In this document: positions 19,681 to 32,391 of the stretch, in pieces
How positions within the stretch are numbered: position 1 is the first letter of the stretch
Layout: every line of letters begins with the position of its first letter
Translations under genes and position numbers: made by a program
Origin: Epinephelus fuscoguttatus
Taxonomy: Eukaryota; Chordata; Actinopteri; Perciformes; Serranidae
NCBI RefSeq assembly: GCF_011397635.1
Contig: NC_064760.1
Location: 28,184,856-28,248,855, forward strand
DNA: 64,000 nucleotides
Direction of reading: 5' to 3'
The notes under the pieces: generated by a model
The model's input: only the letters and a program-made list of their open reading frames with translations
The model's database searches: none
What the model was told of the DNA's origin: nothing

Positions 19681-22480
19681 CAGTTGCTGCTTATTTGACT
19701 GACACAAACGAGCTGCAGATCTATGAGCCAATCTACGTCTTCCTCTGGGCTGTGAAGCCTCCCTGTCATTTAGGGAGGAGGAGATGATAAAACGGTTTAT
19801 ACTTTACATCAGTTGCTCGCATTAGCTGTTTAATTACCCTGAATGTAAGATGGTCTCCTATTCCTTAAAACCTTGTATTTATTCCGCAGGAACAGCTGCT
19901 ACAATGGGCAGAAAAATAACGTTTCAGGTGAGGAACATGCACAGATTCTGCTGTCCAGGAGCTGCCGTCATGGAGCCCAGGCGTTTGGTTTCTACACCTT
20001 CTGTGCCCGCAGACAAGCCACTTCTGTAATAGCCATTGAGGAGTTAAAGCAGGTAACAGACAGGCACGAGAGGGAGTCAACATCAAACGCACCAGTCGGG
20101 CAAAAAGCTGATTGGTGGCTGAAGATCACGTGGTACAAGGCACGATCTGAACATTCAGACTGCAGTGACGACTCCTTTGATTTCCCATAGAAATATAAAA
20201 CACTGGAACAGTAAATGAAGACTTGAGATTTTCTGTTTATATTTACATGCAAAGTATATCATATTACATACTGCATAATTCAAATGGTGCATTTGTTTGT
20301 GCTCCTCTGTGAAATTGCCTCAATACACCCTCTAGTGTCAGCAGACCTCAGACCAGAGCTTCTTTCTATAGTAAAGAAGACTACAATAATGTAGAGAATA
20401 ATGAGATAATGGGGAATATCCAATTATAAAAAAACAATAAAGGGAGAATTATAATTATAATAAGATAATAATTATGTCATGGAGATATTACAGGCCCCAG
20501 ATATTGCCTGTGTGCAGCCAACAGGTCTCTATATGACTAGAGGGGCAGATTGTCACCTCTGAAGAAAGCATATTACTGCTGTAAGGGTCTACAAAACAGC
20601 ATTACGTATAAATATGTCTATCTCAAATATGTTAGCAGTCTTTTACTTTTGCTATTATTTTTTCACTTTAGTGTACGTTTCTCCTTCCTACAGCCTCACG
20701 ACAATGACTATATATGTATATATTTTAGTTTTAATATTCTTATATTTTAAGTACTAGTATTAATGCACTTTTTTAATTTAATGTGCATTTTCTTGCAATT
20801 TTATTATAAATTATTTTATTTTATTGTTCTGTATTTACATACTCTATATTTCATACTCTTATTCTTACTTCTTATATTTCTCTATTCTTTACATCGTAGC
20901 AACTGTAACGATTCACAGTTTTCCCTCAAAGATCAATAAAGTATTTCTGATTTAGATTCTGATTCTGAGTAGCTCTATAATTTCAACTATTCTATCAGCA
21001 GTGGTGAAATTTTATTAAGTAGACTACTTTACTGTCATTATAATTACTTATTTAAGCAGACACGTGAGGTACTTATACTTTGCTACAGTTTTTGTCTTAT
21101 GCTACTTTATGCTGCACTATACTTCAGAGGGACATATTGTACTTTTGACTTTTTATTTATTTGGCAGCTACAGTGACTCATCACTATCAACATTAAGATA
21201 TCTCAAAACTTGTGATTGACATTCCTCACTATTTTTCAAATCAAAAAAGTCAATCGATAAACTGACAAAATAATCAGCAGATTAATCCATACTGAAAGCA
21301 ATCACTGGCTGCAGTCTGATACAAATAGTTCAAATTGAGCTCCACCTCAGTTAACTATTGCATGAGTAATACTAATGCTATCATATAGTATAAAACAGTC
21401 ACAAGGGACGTTTTCTGCATTTACTTTTAATAGGCTAATTTAAGTACATTTTCCTGATTTTAGCTGGGCCATAGGCTACTTTACCAAAGTAGTCTAACAT
21501 TTTCCATGCAGGACTTTTTCTTTTAACAGAATACTTTAACAGTGCGGTATTTTGCTAATTGAAGGAACTGTGTATTAGACAGAAATCAACCAGCATTTGG
21601 CAGCTATATGGACATCAATTTAATGTGTCTCTATGTTTTTACTTTTGTTATTTATTCAATAATACTTGAGGCAAAACAAACAAATGTTAGAACAAAAGAG
21701 AAAAGCATTCTCGAAAAATATCTGTATGGAAGGGAAGGTAATAAATGATAAGTAAATAAATAAATAAATACATGATCTTCATATTGAACTTTTAACATGC
21801 AATGTGAGCAGATACATAGCGTAAACAGAATCACACACACGCATAGGCCTACAAATGAAGCACTGAGAAAACAAAACTAAAAACAGTACCAAACAGAACA
21901 AGACAACAAAAGCAAATCTAACATAAATGACAGTAAAAAAGAAAGACTTGAGTGACTTGTGACAAAAGATTCACTTGATTTTGAAGATAGTGCATACATT
22001 AATTTTTATGATAGCCTTTTTGTTTTTTAAGGAAGAAAAATTGTGAAGTATTGTTCCATTTTTCTTCACAAATACAATGGATTGAGGGTTTTGTGTCTGT
22101 AAATTTGTGAATGTGAAATTTGGCAAGACGTAAAAATTAGATTAAAAAGGAAAACTAAATGAGTATCTTTGTCACAGTTAACGTAGTGCCTAAAAATATT
22201 CTATAGCTAGTAAATAGTAAAATGAATGTTGTCAACTATAAATCTAATATCTTTCCACAGCACATATTTAAAATCACAAGACCAAAATAAATGGGAGCAA
22301 GTTTCAGGATGTAATTCACAGGAAGAGATTTTCATCTTGCATCTACGTCACTCTTTAACTTTTTAAAGAAATGTTTTATTGGATACAATCTGTAGATCAA
22401 ATTCACATCTGTCCCACTTCCTTTCTGAGTCGTTGGTCTGACGCAAACAAAGGGGCGTGGTCTCTGAGCTCGGAGGCGGA
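19681..22480. other. cetn2-nsdhl intergenic region
   Basis: About 2.8 kb between two divergently transcribed genes. 19681-20200 probably holds the cetn2 promoter, but no clear motif was found. 20640-20965 is an AT-rich LINE-like tail. 21100-21310 contains a fragment of the ATTAATC-rich fish repeat also seen at 61029. A TAAA microsatellite lies at 21752-21770. 21900-22430 is AT-rich, with no gene recognised. Confidence 0.4.
20640..20965 (+). repeat. LINE-like 3' tail ending in TCTGATT units
   Basis: The segment ends with CCCTCAAAGATCAATAAAGT followed by imperfect (TCTGATT) units at 20945-20966. This is a signature of non-LTR retrotransposon 3' ends in fish. Only the tail is recognisable. Confidence 0.45.
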
Positions 22481-22832
22481 TGTAATCACTTTGTGCTCCA
22501 TGATTGGTTTAAGGTATGGCGTTCTTTGACGTATCTTCAACACCATTGGCTAATCTTAAACGTCACCTTTGTGCTGAGCCTGTGCTCGACCAATCACAAA
22601 GCACTTGTCACTCAGCTGATTCAAGTCGTGGTTCGTGCGCGGAGTTTAGTTGCACGCGCGGACTGCAGGTAGATAGATGAGTGTCGCGTGCAGCTTATGT
22701 AGAAAGTTGACTCTTTGATGTCCGGCGCATTTTACAACCAGAAAAACTCTTCGTTACGTTGTATTTCAGCTGTAAGGAGAAATATTTTCAGCCTGATACT
22801 TTCGCTCACCTGTTGGTCACCTATCACTCATA
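22440..22832 (+). promoter_or_regulatory. nsdhl: nsdhl promoter and 5'UTR
   Basis: Three CCAAT boxes lie within 92 bp: inverted at 22503-22507 and 22545-22549, direct at 22590-22594. A GGGGCGTGG GC-box is near 22452, and a CpG-bearing segment follows at 22630-22690. NF-Y sites with SREBP are the usual control logic of cholesterol-synthesis genes. A clear SREBP site could not be identified by eye. Confidence 0.5.
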
Positions 22833-25800
22833 ATGGCCACGCGCGTGCGACCGGTGAGTTGAGACATTTTCATGGTGCTTAAACACGATGCTAATGCTAT
22901 TTGTTAGCTTGAAATGTATAAGTATAAGCTTTCTGCGTGTGTCACAGAGTAGTAAACGGTGTGCAGTTGTCGGGGGCTCTGGTTTCCTGGGCAGACACTT
23001 GGTGGAGAAGCTGCTGGAGCGAGGATACACTGTGTGTGTGTTTGACATCCGTCAGAGCTACGAACTGCCTGGTGTCACCTTCCACCAGGGAGACCTCTGC
23101 GACAAACAGGTGAGACTACTCCTCTCAGTCTGGACCGTCACGACCAAACACCTTGATGCTGAATGACCAGGCCTGCCTGACCAGGAAACTGTTCAAATAT
23201 ATGTTATGAGATGAGATGCTATGAGACCTGAAGCACTCGCAGTTGACTTGCACTTTGCCACTCAGCACATGAGACTTGCCCTAGAGGTCCTCTGACCTGG
23301 ACCACTTGTCAATAGCTGAGAGATGTGTCTGTCACATTCTGCTCCAGGCTCTGCTGCCAGCTATGAAGGATGTGTCCCTGGTCTTCCACTGTGCCTCCCC
23401 AGCCCCTGCCAGCGATGATCGCGGGCTGTTTGAGAGGGTCAACATTCAGGGCACACGCACAGTCATCGAGGCCTGCATGGAGGCTGGAGTACAGGTGAGG
23501 CAGTGGTGAGAGGGAATGTAAGCTGGGCTTTTCTTTTTGTTTATGCCTATGGTTTATTGTTTAAGGATGAAAGATGCCAGTGAAGTGATTAAACTGGTCC
23601 TTTTTTGGCAGAAACTGGTCCTGACAAGCAGTGCCAGTGTGGTGTTTGAAGGGACAGACGTTAAGAATGGGAGAGAAGATCTACCATATGCCAAGAAGCC
23701 CATCGACTATTACACAGAGACCAAAATTGAGCAAGAAAAGGTAGGAAAGTGGTATGTTTAAAATTGCTTTCATCAGTGTAGCCCGGTTTGAAATGGAGGC
23801 TCTAAATGGCACATAGCTATAGTTTTGAGTGTCTGTGTTAGCTCTGTGATACTAGCAAAAGTTAAGCTTCTCTTGATTTAAATAGGTAGTGAAAAGGTTA
23901 TTTTAGTGAATCAGTGGTTTAAAGGGACAGCGTGTAAGATTTACGGGGATCTAGTGCCATCTAGAGGTGAGGATTGCAGATTGCAACCAGCTGAAACTTC
24001 TCCTGGTTAGAATTCCTTCAGTGTTCATGGTTCAGGAGCTTTTTTACTGAGAGCCAAATTATCTGCAGAGGTGTCCTCTTCTCCCAAACAAAGGGACCAG
24101 TGATTTTAAACTGGCAAAAACACTGAATAAAGCAGTTTCACGTTGTAGTGGCCGATTCAATATACCAAAATTCCTAGGCCAATTAGTCTGTGAGATGTCT
24201 CGTTTTTATGAGATCCACAGTACTCAGGGAGGGAAAAAGTTGAACGAGGTTTATTAAGACTACAGAAAAGAAACAAAATGACAGGCCAACTCCTTCCAGA
24301 ATTACATCCTGTATGGTCTACCACTGATGCGATGTCCTATTTCTATATATTCTCACGTATCACCCGTTATTATACTTCAACACTGCATAACAGGGTCAAA
24401 AACGTATTGTGATCCAAACCAACACAGACTTCATGTCGTCTTTTACACATAACGTCGTACACATTCTCCTTTTGTCATGCGCACTAAACTGCCTTACGGC
24501 ACCATACCTGGCGTAAATAACTTGTGCCTATATTCTAACACACACACAATGTAAATATAACCATAACCTTAGTATAGTCCACTACCATAAACTGTTTAAA
24601 ATATACAGAAACAGTTTCCAAACTTAATAACAGTAGAACCTATATGATTTGTCATGTCAAACAGAAGTCTTTACCAAATATGAATATGTGCTTAAGTGGC
24701 TCTTACACACGTTACAAATCAGTGTTTCTCTGATGCTGTTCAGCTCGACGGAGATGGTCACCTGCTGATGTGTGCTCGTCTAGTTCCTCTGATAACTTAA
24801 GATCCAGGAGCCGTTTTCACAAAGCTTCTTAGCGCTAAGAGTTATGATAAAATTCTAAGAAAATTATTAGAATTGTGACATTTTCTCACAACGTCTCCTT
24901 AAAGTTAAGAGTAGGTCCTTGTGAAGGTAAAAGTTTTTCACAAAGCAATTTAGACCCTAAAAGAGCTCCTAAGGGGAAAAACTGTTAGGAGCAGGGAAGA
25001 GGACTTTTGAGAGGTTTAAGAGTTTCTTAAGCAGAGGGGAAAAAAAGGTGGAAACACAAATGAGTTGGAGAAATACTCTTCAAATGCTGGATGACAGTGA
25101 GTAAATGAAATGCTACAGATTAGATTGTGCAGGAATAATATTTGTGGTTGACCTCATTAGGGATACGCACACATTTCCCACCCAATACTGTAACATCAGA
25201 CACAAAATTATTTAAATAGTAAAACATTTAAAAAAACTGGAAAAATGCAACAGTGCACCAGTGATGACTTGGGTCTATCTAAACCTTCAATCAGCAGAGT
25301 GATCACACTAACAATGACAACACTTTCACAGTCAGCAGTTCATTTAATTTCCACCTTGCAGGCTCACAAAGGGTTGTGTCTCTGACAACCAATCACACCT
25401 GTTAAAAGAATGCATCATACCTAGCATTGGGGTCAACTGCACCTCCTCACTAAGGTCAAAGTTTCTGTCCCTTTCTTGCTCAGAGTTGCTGTGAGAACTT
25501 TTCTGTTTGTGAATACGGCCTCAGGTGTTCAGGAGGTTTTTGACTGTTAGCCGAATGATCCACAGAGGTCTCTTTCTCTCCAAAAAAAAAATGGGCCCGG
25601 TGATTTAAACCAGCAAAAACACCAAATAAATCAGTTTCATGTTCTAAAATCTGTGTTTTTCCAACATTCTCATTCTGGGCTACTGTAGAAACATAGTGGT
25701 GCAACAAAGCAATTTCAATATACGAGGGCCCACTCCCTCTGTAGATATAAATGGCTCCTTCTAAGGAAATAAAAACACGATTCTTAATCTTAAAAATGTA

Positions 25801-27421
25801 TTTATTATATTGTATTCCATTTCTGCCAGTATATCATCCTAAATCCTTCAAACTAATAGTTTTTGGAAATCCTCCTTCCTCAAGATGAGATCAGTAGAAA
25901 ATTTAATTTTCTACACTTATTTATTTTTATTATCATCATGCAACAACATCATCTCCAGCAGTAGTGAGTACAGCTTTCCAGGACTTTTTCTGTTCTTCGC
26001 ATGCCATCTGCTCTGTGCCCTTCACAATTAGTTTCGCCCACGAGAGAGAAGAAGGCAGATGATCACTCTGTTTTACAGCATGCAGAATTGAATATTTCAT
26101 CATGTCTTTGTGTTTCAGCTGGTCCTCCAGGCTTGTAACAAGGCAAAGGGTTTCCTCACAGTTGCCATCCGGCCTCATGGCATCTTTGGCCCTCGGGATC
26201 CACAGCTGGTACCCATCCTGGTGGACACAGCTCGCAGGGGCAAGATGAAGTTCATCATCGGGTAGGTCATAGGGCTTTAACAGTCGGTGCCAATGAAACT
26301 AGTTTAATCTGCATTTCATATTTAAGAATGACAAAGAGAGTGTTAGTGCTCTTCCAAACCTGAACTGTAATGTAGGGGCTCGATTTGGCTTTCTAAATAT
26401 AAATACACAGCGTCACACAAGGTGCAGTGTGTAAACTTGCAAAGCTGACATAATTTATCAACCACCTGGGAAGCAACAACAGCATCAGTTTTCAAAGGTT
26501 GCTGCAACTGCTGCTGACTTGTTTGACCTGACTACACTTTTCATCAGATGTACATGTTTTCATGTTCTTACACTTTAGTCAAAAATATTAGATTCTGGAA
26601 TTTAATTATCTGTAAAAACTACTTATCCACTCTCACTCACTCACTGGCTCACCCACGACTCCCCTGCCACTTGAAAAGTTGAAATTAGTATGGAGGCAGT
26701 GGCTGAGCCCATAGATTGCTGTACCGGTGTGCTAAATGATTAAGTGCTTTAATTCTCAGGTTTTTTTAGTGCTTATTGGTATATTTCTGTAGTTAATACT
26801 CTGTCTTTCTTTGCTGCAGTGACGGGACCAATCTGGTGGATTTCACCTTTGTGGAGAATGTAGTTCATGGTCACATCCTGGCTGCTGAGCGCCTGAGGCC
26901 AGACTCCCCCATATGTGGAAAAGTGAGTGAGAATAAAATCTAAAACAGAGCTGGTTTAATTTATTCTGTCTGTGAAATCATGTTGCCAGTCACACACCTA
27001 GTTATCTGAGATCTGAGTTTTCATTTGTGAATGCGTTGCAAACTGAATTTCAAGTTAATATGTCTTGTATCCTCTGCTTCCCAATCAGCCGTATCACATC
27101 ACCAATGACGAGCCGGTTAGATTCTGGGACTTCATGTCTGAGGTGTTGGTGGGTCTAGGATACGCTGCTCCTCGCTACCACCTCCCCTACACTCTTGTGT
27201 ACGGGCTGGCTCTGCTCCTCTGGCTGCTGGCCCTGATCCTGCGCCCTCTGGTGTCCTTTAAACCCACCTTTACACCAATGAGAGTGGCTCTGGCTGGAAC
27301 CCACCACTACTACAGCTGTGACCGGGCCAAGCAGGACCTGGGCTACAAACCGCTGGTCAGTCTGAAGGATGGGATAGCACGCACAGTGCAGAGCTACCCT
27401 CACCTCAGACAAGGGGCTTGA
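22833..27421 (+). CDS. nsdhl: Sterol-4-alpha-carboxylate 3-dehydrogenase, decarboxylating
   Basis: NSDHL oxidises and decarboxylates C4-carboxysterols during C4 demethylation in cholesterol synthesis, at the ER and lipid droplets. Exons: 22833-22853, 22948-23109, 23348-23494, 23612-23740, 26119-26261, 26820-26922 and 27089-27421, giving 345 aa. The Rossmann motif GGSGFLG is at residues 16-22. The catalytic YTETK (YxxxK) has Tyr144 and Lys148, with Ser in LTSSAS at 116-119. A hydrophobic membrane segment ([10 protein letters not shown]) lies about 60 residues from the C-terminus. Human NSDHL is 373 aa; the difference is mainly a shorter N-terminal leader. The start ATG at 22833 is the only sensible one before the GTGAGT donor. 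Intron 4 (2.4 kb) is packed with nested mobile elements. The neighbours cetn2 and znf185 match human Xq28 order. Confidence 0.96.
23922..24807 (+). repeat. MITE fragment in nsdhl intron 4, split by a solo LTR
   Basis: It starts with AAAGGGACAGCGTGTAAGAT and continues with the ATCTAGTGCCATCTAGAGGT type of sequence found in a common fish MITE. It resumes after the LTR at 24713 with TACAAATCAGTGTTTCTCTG. A second fragment of the same family lies at 25510-25862, and a compact relative at 35960-36162. Confidence 0.6.
24144..24707 (-). mobile_element. Solo LTR of an old LTR retrotransposon or retrovirus-like element
   Basis: The 564 bp segment starts TG and ends CA. It is flanked by a perfect 5 bp direct repeat CACGT at 24139-24143 and 24708-24712. 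A minus-strand AATAAA near 24250 suggests minus orientation. It has no internal coding region, so it is a fossil solo LTR. The family (Gypsy-like or ERV-like) cannot be set by eye. It interrupts the surrounding MITE, so it is younger than that MITE. Confidence 0.7.
24808..25490. repeat. Interspersed repeat, possibly PIF/Harbinger-related
   Basis: Begins near GGAGCCGTTTTCACAAAGC and carries repeated CACAAAG and CTAAGAG/TTAAGAG words up to about 25040. It resembles a common fish repeat. The right boundary and class are uncertain, and no transposase reading frame is visible. Confidence 0.35.
25510..25862 (+). repeat. Second fragment of the MITE family seen at 23922
   Basis: TTCAGGAGGTTTTTGACTG and CCACAGAGGTCTCTTTCTCT match the region near 24035-24085. 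It also supplies an uninterrupted version of the LTR insertion site at 25633-25655. It ends near CATCCTAAATCCTTCAAAC, degenerate to the family's usual end. Confidence 0.55.
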
Positions 27422-27880
27422 TGATAGAACTGAAGGTGAAGACTGTACAGGTACACTCACTGAGATTAAAGTGGTCAGGTCATCCTGAATGGACAATTCA
27501 AAACGAGGGAAGAGACATATCTTTATTCAAACCTTGTAGCATTTTTGTGCTTTTTTTTTTAACACTTATGTGCCACTCTCACCAGCAGATGGCAGCAAAC
27601 GGTTCTGGTTTTGGTCAACACACTGCAGTCTGGTCTTGTCTTAAGCTTTAAAGCACTTGATAAACAGTGAAACCCCATGTTTATGACAACATAAATATAC
27701 TGATCTTACACTGTGAAACTTGCAAAGACTTACAGATATACTTGTTCCATTTTCATGTGTTTCACCAGTGTGCTGTGCAAACACTGAGATGCTGCTGTTT
27801 ATGTCAAAACGCATAAATACATTCCACTAAACTATGATTCTCATGACATTACTGATGTGAAAATAACTGTATAAAGTGAC
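27422..27880 (+). other. nsdhl: nsdhl 3'UTR
   Basis: Non-coding sequence after the nsdhl stop. No canonical AATAAA is seen before the Tc1-like element at 27884; ATAAAT-type variants occur at about 27690 and 27811. Confidence 0.4.
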
Positions 27881-27883
27881 ATC

Positions 27884-28777
27884 ATATGGTCAAAAGTATG
27901 TGGACAGGGATGTGGTTTTTGGTCTGGAGAGGTTTTATTAAGTTTGGGATACGCTTCTTGGTTTGAATTAAGCTACATACGCTGACACTGTAGACAATAA
28001 TGTGCTTCCAACTTATAGCAACAGTTTAGGATTGGCCTTTTCGTGTTACAACAGAATAATACCCATGTGCACAACGCCACATGCGTAAAGAAATTGTTTT
28101 CTGGGCTTTGTGTGGAAGAAATTTCCTGCCCTGTACAAAGCCCTGACCTCATCCACATCCAACAGCTTTCGGGTGAATAAGAATAGCGACTACGAGGCAG
28201 GCCTTTTCACCAGTGGAGACTGCAACACATAGCAGTATATTACTGCCCAAGGTTTAGAGTGAATGTTCACATTTTTTTCAAGTCTGACCTAAAACATTAC
28301 AATATGTACATGGAAACAGTTTTTGACTGCTGTACTTGTTTCTCCTGTCCATACTGGCCATGAAAGGGTCGCTTCTTTATGAGATTCCAATGCAGAAATG
28401 GGGCACAAACCACAGTCTTTGATATGTGAAAAAAGCATTTCAAAGTTCATCCAAGGCTAATACCTGGGCTTTAGCAGAATGAGACCAACAGGTATCTTCC
28501 AAACTTAATGTGTACATGCACACAATTCCCTAGCTGTGAAACTGTCCCTCTGTCATAGCTAAAACAAGGAAACACTCCTAAAAACACTGAATGATACCCA
28601 CTTGATATGACAAAATCAGATCACTGATGTCTCCTGTTAGCTTAGGCTAAACTAAAGAAGGCATTTTCAACACAACATGAACGATCTATAATATCCAAAG
28701 GGGGGTGATTACAGCGATCAATATCATTTCAGTGTGTACGTCGGAGTAGTGTGGGTCCACATACTTATGGCCATATA
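27884..28777. mobile_element. Degenerate Tc1/mariner element with an inner insertion
   Basis: The left end ATATGGTCAAAAGTATGTGG pairs with the right end CCACATACTTATGGCCATAT as an inverted repeat typical of fish Tc1-like elements. The left interior (28150-28220) resembles a known non-autonomous Tc1-type body. The region about 28255-28725 carries sequence of the hairpin MITE also seen at 13330 (TGTTTCTCCTGTCCATACTG), so it probably contains a second, nested element. No intact transposase frame is present. Confidence 0.65.
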
Positions 28778-30200
28778 ATGTATTTCCGTATGTGCATAAT
28801 TCACACACAGTTTGCAGATGTTCCGGTTTTACCTTCTTTCTGATACTGAGGTATCTCTGGAATTAGATACTATATATCATCAGGATGGCATGAGTTTCTA
28901 CGAGTTGCGCAAACTGTTAAAATACTATTCATGGACTGTCATCAAATACAATAATGGGATGGGCTATGAAAATGCATCATGAAATATAATTACCCTTCTA
29001 GTTCCACATGCTGTCTGTCATTTTGTTGATGACAAAATTGTAAAACTGACGAGCTTGTAAACAGCAGATTGTCTCTTTTTCACAGTATTCATGTCGAATG
29101 TATAAATCAGCTGTCACAAAGATTGGGCCTTTTCTAGGTGAAGCATTTTTGTCATTCCGTGTCTTGGTGTGGTGACTACAAGGTGGGGGTTAAGTTGAGA
29201 TACTTTGCATTCTCGTTTTAATTCTGCGCTAGCAGCACCTTAATGATTCAATGCTTGAGTCAGCGTCACCGAGCGAGGCCGTCTGACTGGTTTCTTGTTC
29301 AGGGGAAAGAGGGAGAAGGATCCAGCAGGTAGATAATAGACTCAAGCGTTTACACTCGCCAGTGTGCTCACCAGAGTGAAACTTTGGCTCTCAGACTTGC
29401 TAATTTCCTCTTCCACCCCCTCCCTCTGATAGTTGCGAAATCTATTCACACCCTTTTTCTGATTTGAAAAGACTTCGTAAATGTATGCACAGCATGTGTG
29501 AGATTGCTTTTTGTGCTGAAACAATGGTCGGCTGATCTCCGTGTTGTGTGTGTGAGAGCATACTGTGGCCAGTCGTTCAGAAAGTGCTTTTTGTTGCAAT
29601 TTGTTCAAGAAATTGTTGGACAATTGCAGGAGCATAGACTCATCATTTTTTTTGTCGTTCACTTATACAAACATAGACACAGTCACTCACATTGATCAAA
29701 CATTTTGTTTGACAACTGGTGGATTTTCCTGCCTTCCTACCTACAACATACACTGAACAATGTTTCTCTAAGTCATAATTGACTTTTACAGGACTGATTA
29801 TGAAAGAAATTAGATTTTCAAAGTGCTTTCAAAGTGTTTTCTTTGTACATACACAAAAGAAAGTGCTGTTTTTGTTTCAAATATAAAATTAGAATTCAAT
29901 ACATACCAAATAAGATTAGCTTTTTATGTTATTTTAATTGACGTGTGGGCCACTGTTTCTGTTTGTTATCTCAGTTCAGTCGTGTGTGTTGTTCTTGATC
30001 TCATTATAATGATGTGTGTGCTTCCTGGGTTTTCCTACCCACTGAGCATGAGAGGAGCGTTCCCACAGGAGATGTTGCTGCGATTCACTTCTTTTATGTT
30101 TGCCATGCTGTGCACCTTGTTGTCGTCGCCCTCTTCCCTTTGCCTCGCTCGTCCCTGGAATTGATTGTCAGCCACCTGTACGACAGGTATGTGCTTGCCG
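28778..30200. other. nsdhl-znf185 intergenic region
   Basis: About 1.4 kb of AT-rich sequence in which I recognise no gene, RNA or clear repeat. Several short ORFs lack codon-level support. Confidence 0.4.
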
Positions 30201-30260
30201 ACTCCCATGAACAAAGCGCGAGATGAAGTAAACAAAATTGAGTTCTTAGCAACCTCTGCT

Positions 30261-30264
30261 ACGC

Positions 30265-30311
<47 letters not shown>
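30261..30311. repeat. (AC)n microsatellite upstream of znf185
   Basis: About 25 nearly uninterrupted AC dinucleotides, close to the presumed znf185 start site. Confidence 0.95.
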
Positions 30312-30316
<5 letters not shown>

Positions 30317-30514
30317 ATAGACAAACACACTGCTCCACCCCACACCTACCTTCCTTGACTGGCTGGGCTTGTCAGTGCTCACGCCCGTACCTGTTCACTA
30401 GCACAGGGAGCGAGACACCTGTCAGACAGAGACAAACTTTCCCTCTGCACACACTGGTCACAGACTCCACTCAGCCGGGTGAACGTCTCTCTGCTGGATA
30501 TACAGTGAAAGCAG
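30312..30514 (+). promoter_or_regulatory. znf185: Candidate znf185 promoter and first untranslated exon
   Basis: A clean donor GCAG/GTAAGT at 30511-30516 ends a candidate non-coding exon. The next exon (acceptor at 32338, ATG at 32392) is 1.8 kb downstream in the same orientation. The true start site is not resolvable by eye. Confidence 0.4.
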
Positions 30515-32391
30515 GTAAGTACTCTGACTGGCAGGTGTATAATTAACATGATTCAAAGTATCTGTGTAGATTCTGAATGTAGAGTGTTCAATAATCAGCA
30601 GCTGTAAGAAGCCAAAACTGTAAAAGCAGTACGTTACGTTACATAAACTGTTTGTTGAAATATTCAGCAGGTGATTATCAGTGTTTGCTCTCTCATATTT
30701 TCTGGGTGTTTCCCTGTCATGATTACCTGTCAGTGGAGTTGTCTCTCCCGCTCCTTGCTTGTCTTATACGCTATTGCTCTTCATCAATCATTTATCCAGT
30801 GTGGACGGATGCGCTAAACCCAGGATAAATATGCTTTCTGAGCCCTCGGTGTGTTTGTTCTGTCACCAACGCTGAGGATAATATCCTCAAGAGATATTGT
30901 GGAGTTCATTCAGAGCCTCGGGAGTTTCACAAGTTCTATTTGCATTCTGAATTTGGCTTTAACATTTTGCATAAGCAGCACTCTGTGTCTGTGTTGATAA
31001 GGGAACGCTCGTTGATGTTTTATTAGTATTTTCCTTTTCTTCCTTAGCGCCCCGGGGAGGTGGGTGTGCCTCTGAGCAGGTCATTTTTGACTGTAAATAA
31101 CTCAGAGGTCAACTTATTTGGATATGTGTGAAAGGAAGCAATATTTACCCAATCACACCAATCATTCCGTGCGAGTTTAGTTTGTGTCTAAACACAAAGG
31201 ATCAGATACATAAATGTGTGGGAGTCCATTCATATTTAGGCAACAGCAGTATTTTTTTTTGGGAAAGTGGCAGGACAGGATCAGCTGCATGTCTAAAGGA
31301 TGAGCCCGAGGAATGCTTAACAGAGCACATGTTCTTCAGTGGGAGGGAACATGGCGTGGGAAGGACCATTTTGAAACTGGACTGTGTCGCATTACACTGG
31401 TTCCCAAGCTGGGGCTCCCAACCCGAGCTTCATGGGGTCATGTGAGGCCTTCTTGATTTTAAATGTTGTTAAAAAATCTCTTATAAAAATACAGAATAAA
31501 AACTTTTCATTTTGTTCATTTCCGTTTTCCTTAACCTCATTTAACCACGAGAATCCCATTGATCTAAGAACCTCTTTTTCAAGGGAGATCTCGCCAAGAC
31601 ATACGGCAAACAAAGCACATAGTTACACAGAGAAAACACAAATTACACAAAAAAGAGACTAGTAAAAAGGAAGTAAAGCAAAAGAAACTAACACCTCAAA
31701 TGAAATTGTTGTTTTTAAAGTTTAGATTGTTATTCAAGATAAAAAATTCTCATAGAATCTTACAGGATAAGGGCGCAGTGAAGACCTGACCCCAAGTTTT
31801 AATCACACAGCCTTCCGTCTCTGCTAAAAAGCCGTGTCCTTCATCAGAAAAGCACCAAGTTAAAACAACCAAATAGATAATAGAACAATGTCTAAGCATC
31901 GATGACAAGAAAGAACAAAATTTGTCAAAAAAAAAACCTGTTAAGTGTGCATGATTGATAAGAATAAAAGTAAAAAATACATATTACAAAGAAGTGTATA
32001 AGAAAAGTCATCTCTGCTGCAGTGTTCAGAGTAATTATGTGCCTAAAACTCATCCAAATTGCTTGTTTTACACAAACTTCCTGCAGTTATTGCGTTCACT
32101 CTTTGGCTTAATCGCATGGTTTATTAGTTGCTGTTATTGTCATGCACTGAATATAATATGAAGCATCCAAAACATGTGTCGCTTAGTCAGGGGTCGTCAG
32201 TTCACTCAGTGACAGAAAATGGCTCCCCTCAGGAAAAAGGTTGGCTACCACTGTCATAATAAATTGCAATTTGCTGGAAATTGCACGCTTACTTTTAACA
32301 CAATCTCCGTCTCGATGTGGCTCCAATGTGTTTTTCAGGTGGTCTGTAAAGATAACAGAACAAGGAAGACAGAAAATCCTCGAGAACAAGC

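Noticed and set aside
30035-30382. Frame rich in Cys-Val repeats
   Set aside because: It is a translation of the (AC)n microsatellite. The same applies to the frame at 44385-44720.
31395-32255. Possible hAT element with CACTGGTTCCC and GGCTACCACTG ends
   Set aside because: The ends pair weakly and the flanking 8-mers do not match; the support was too thin to list.
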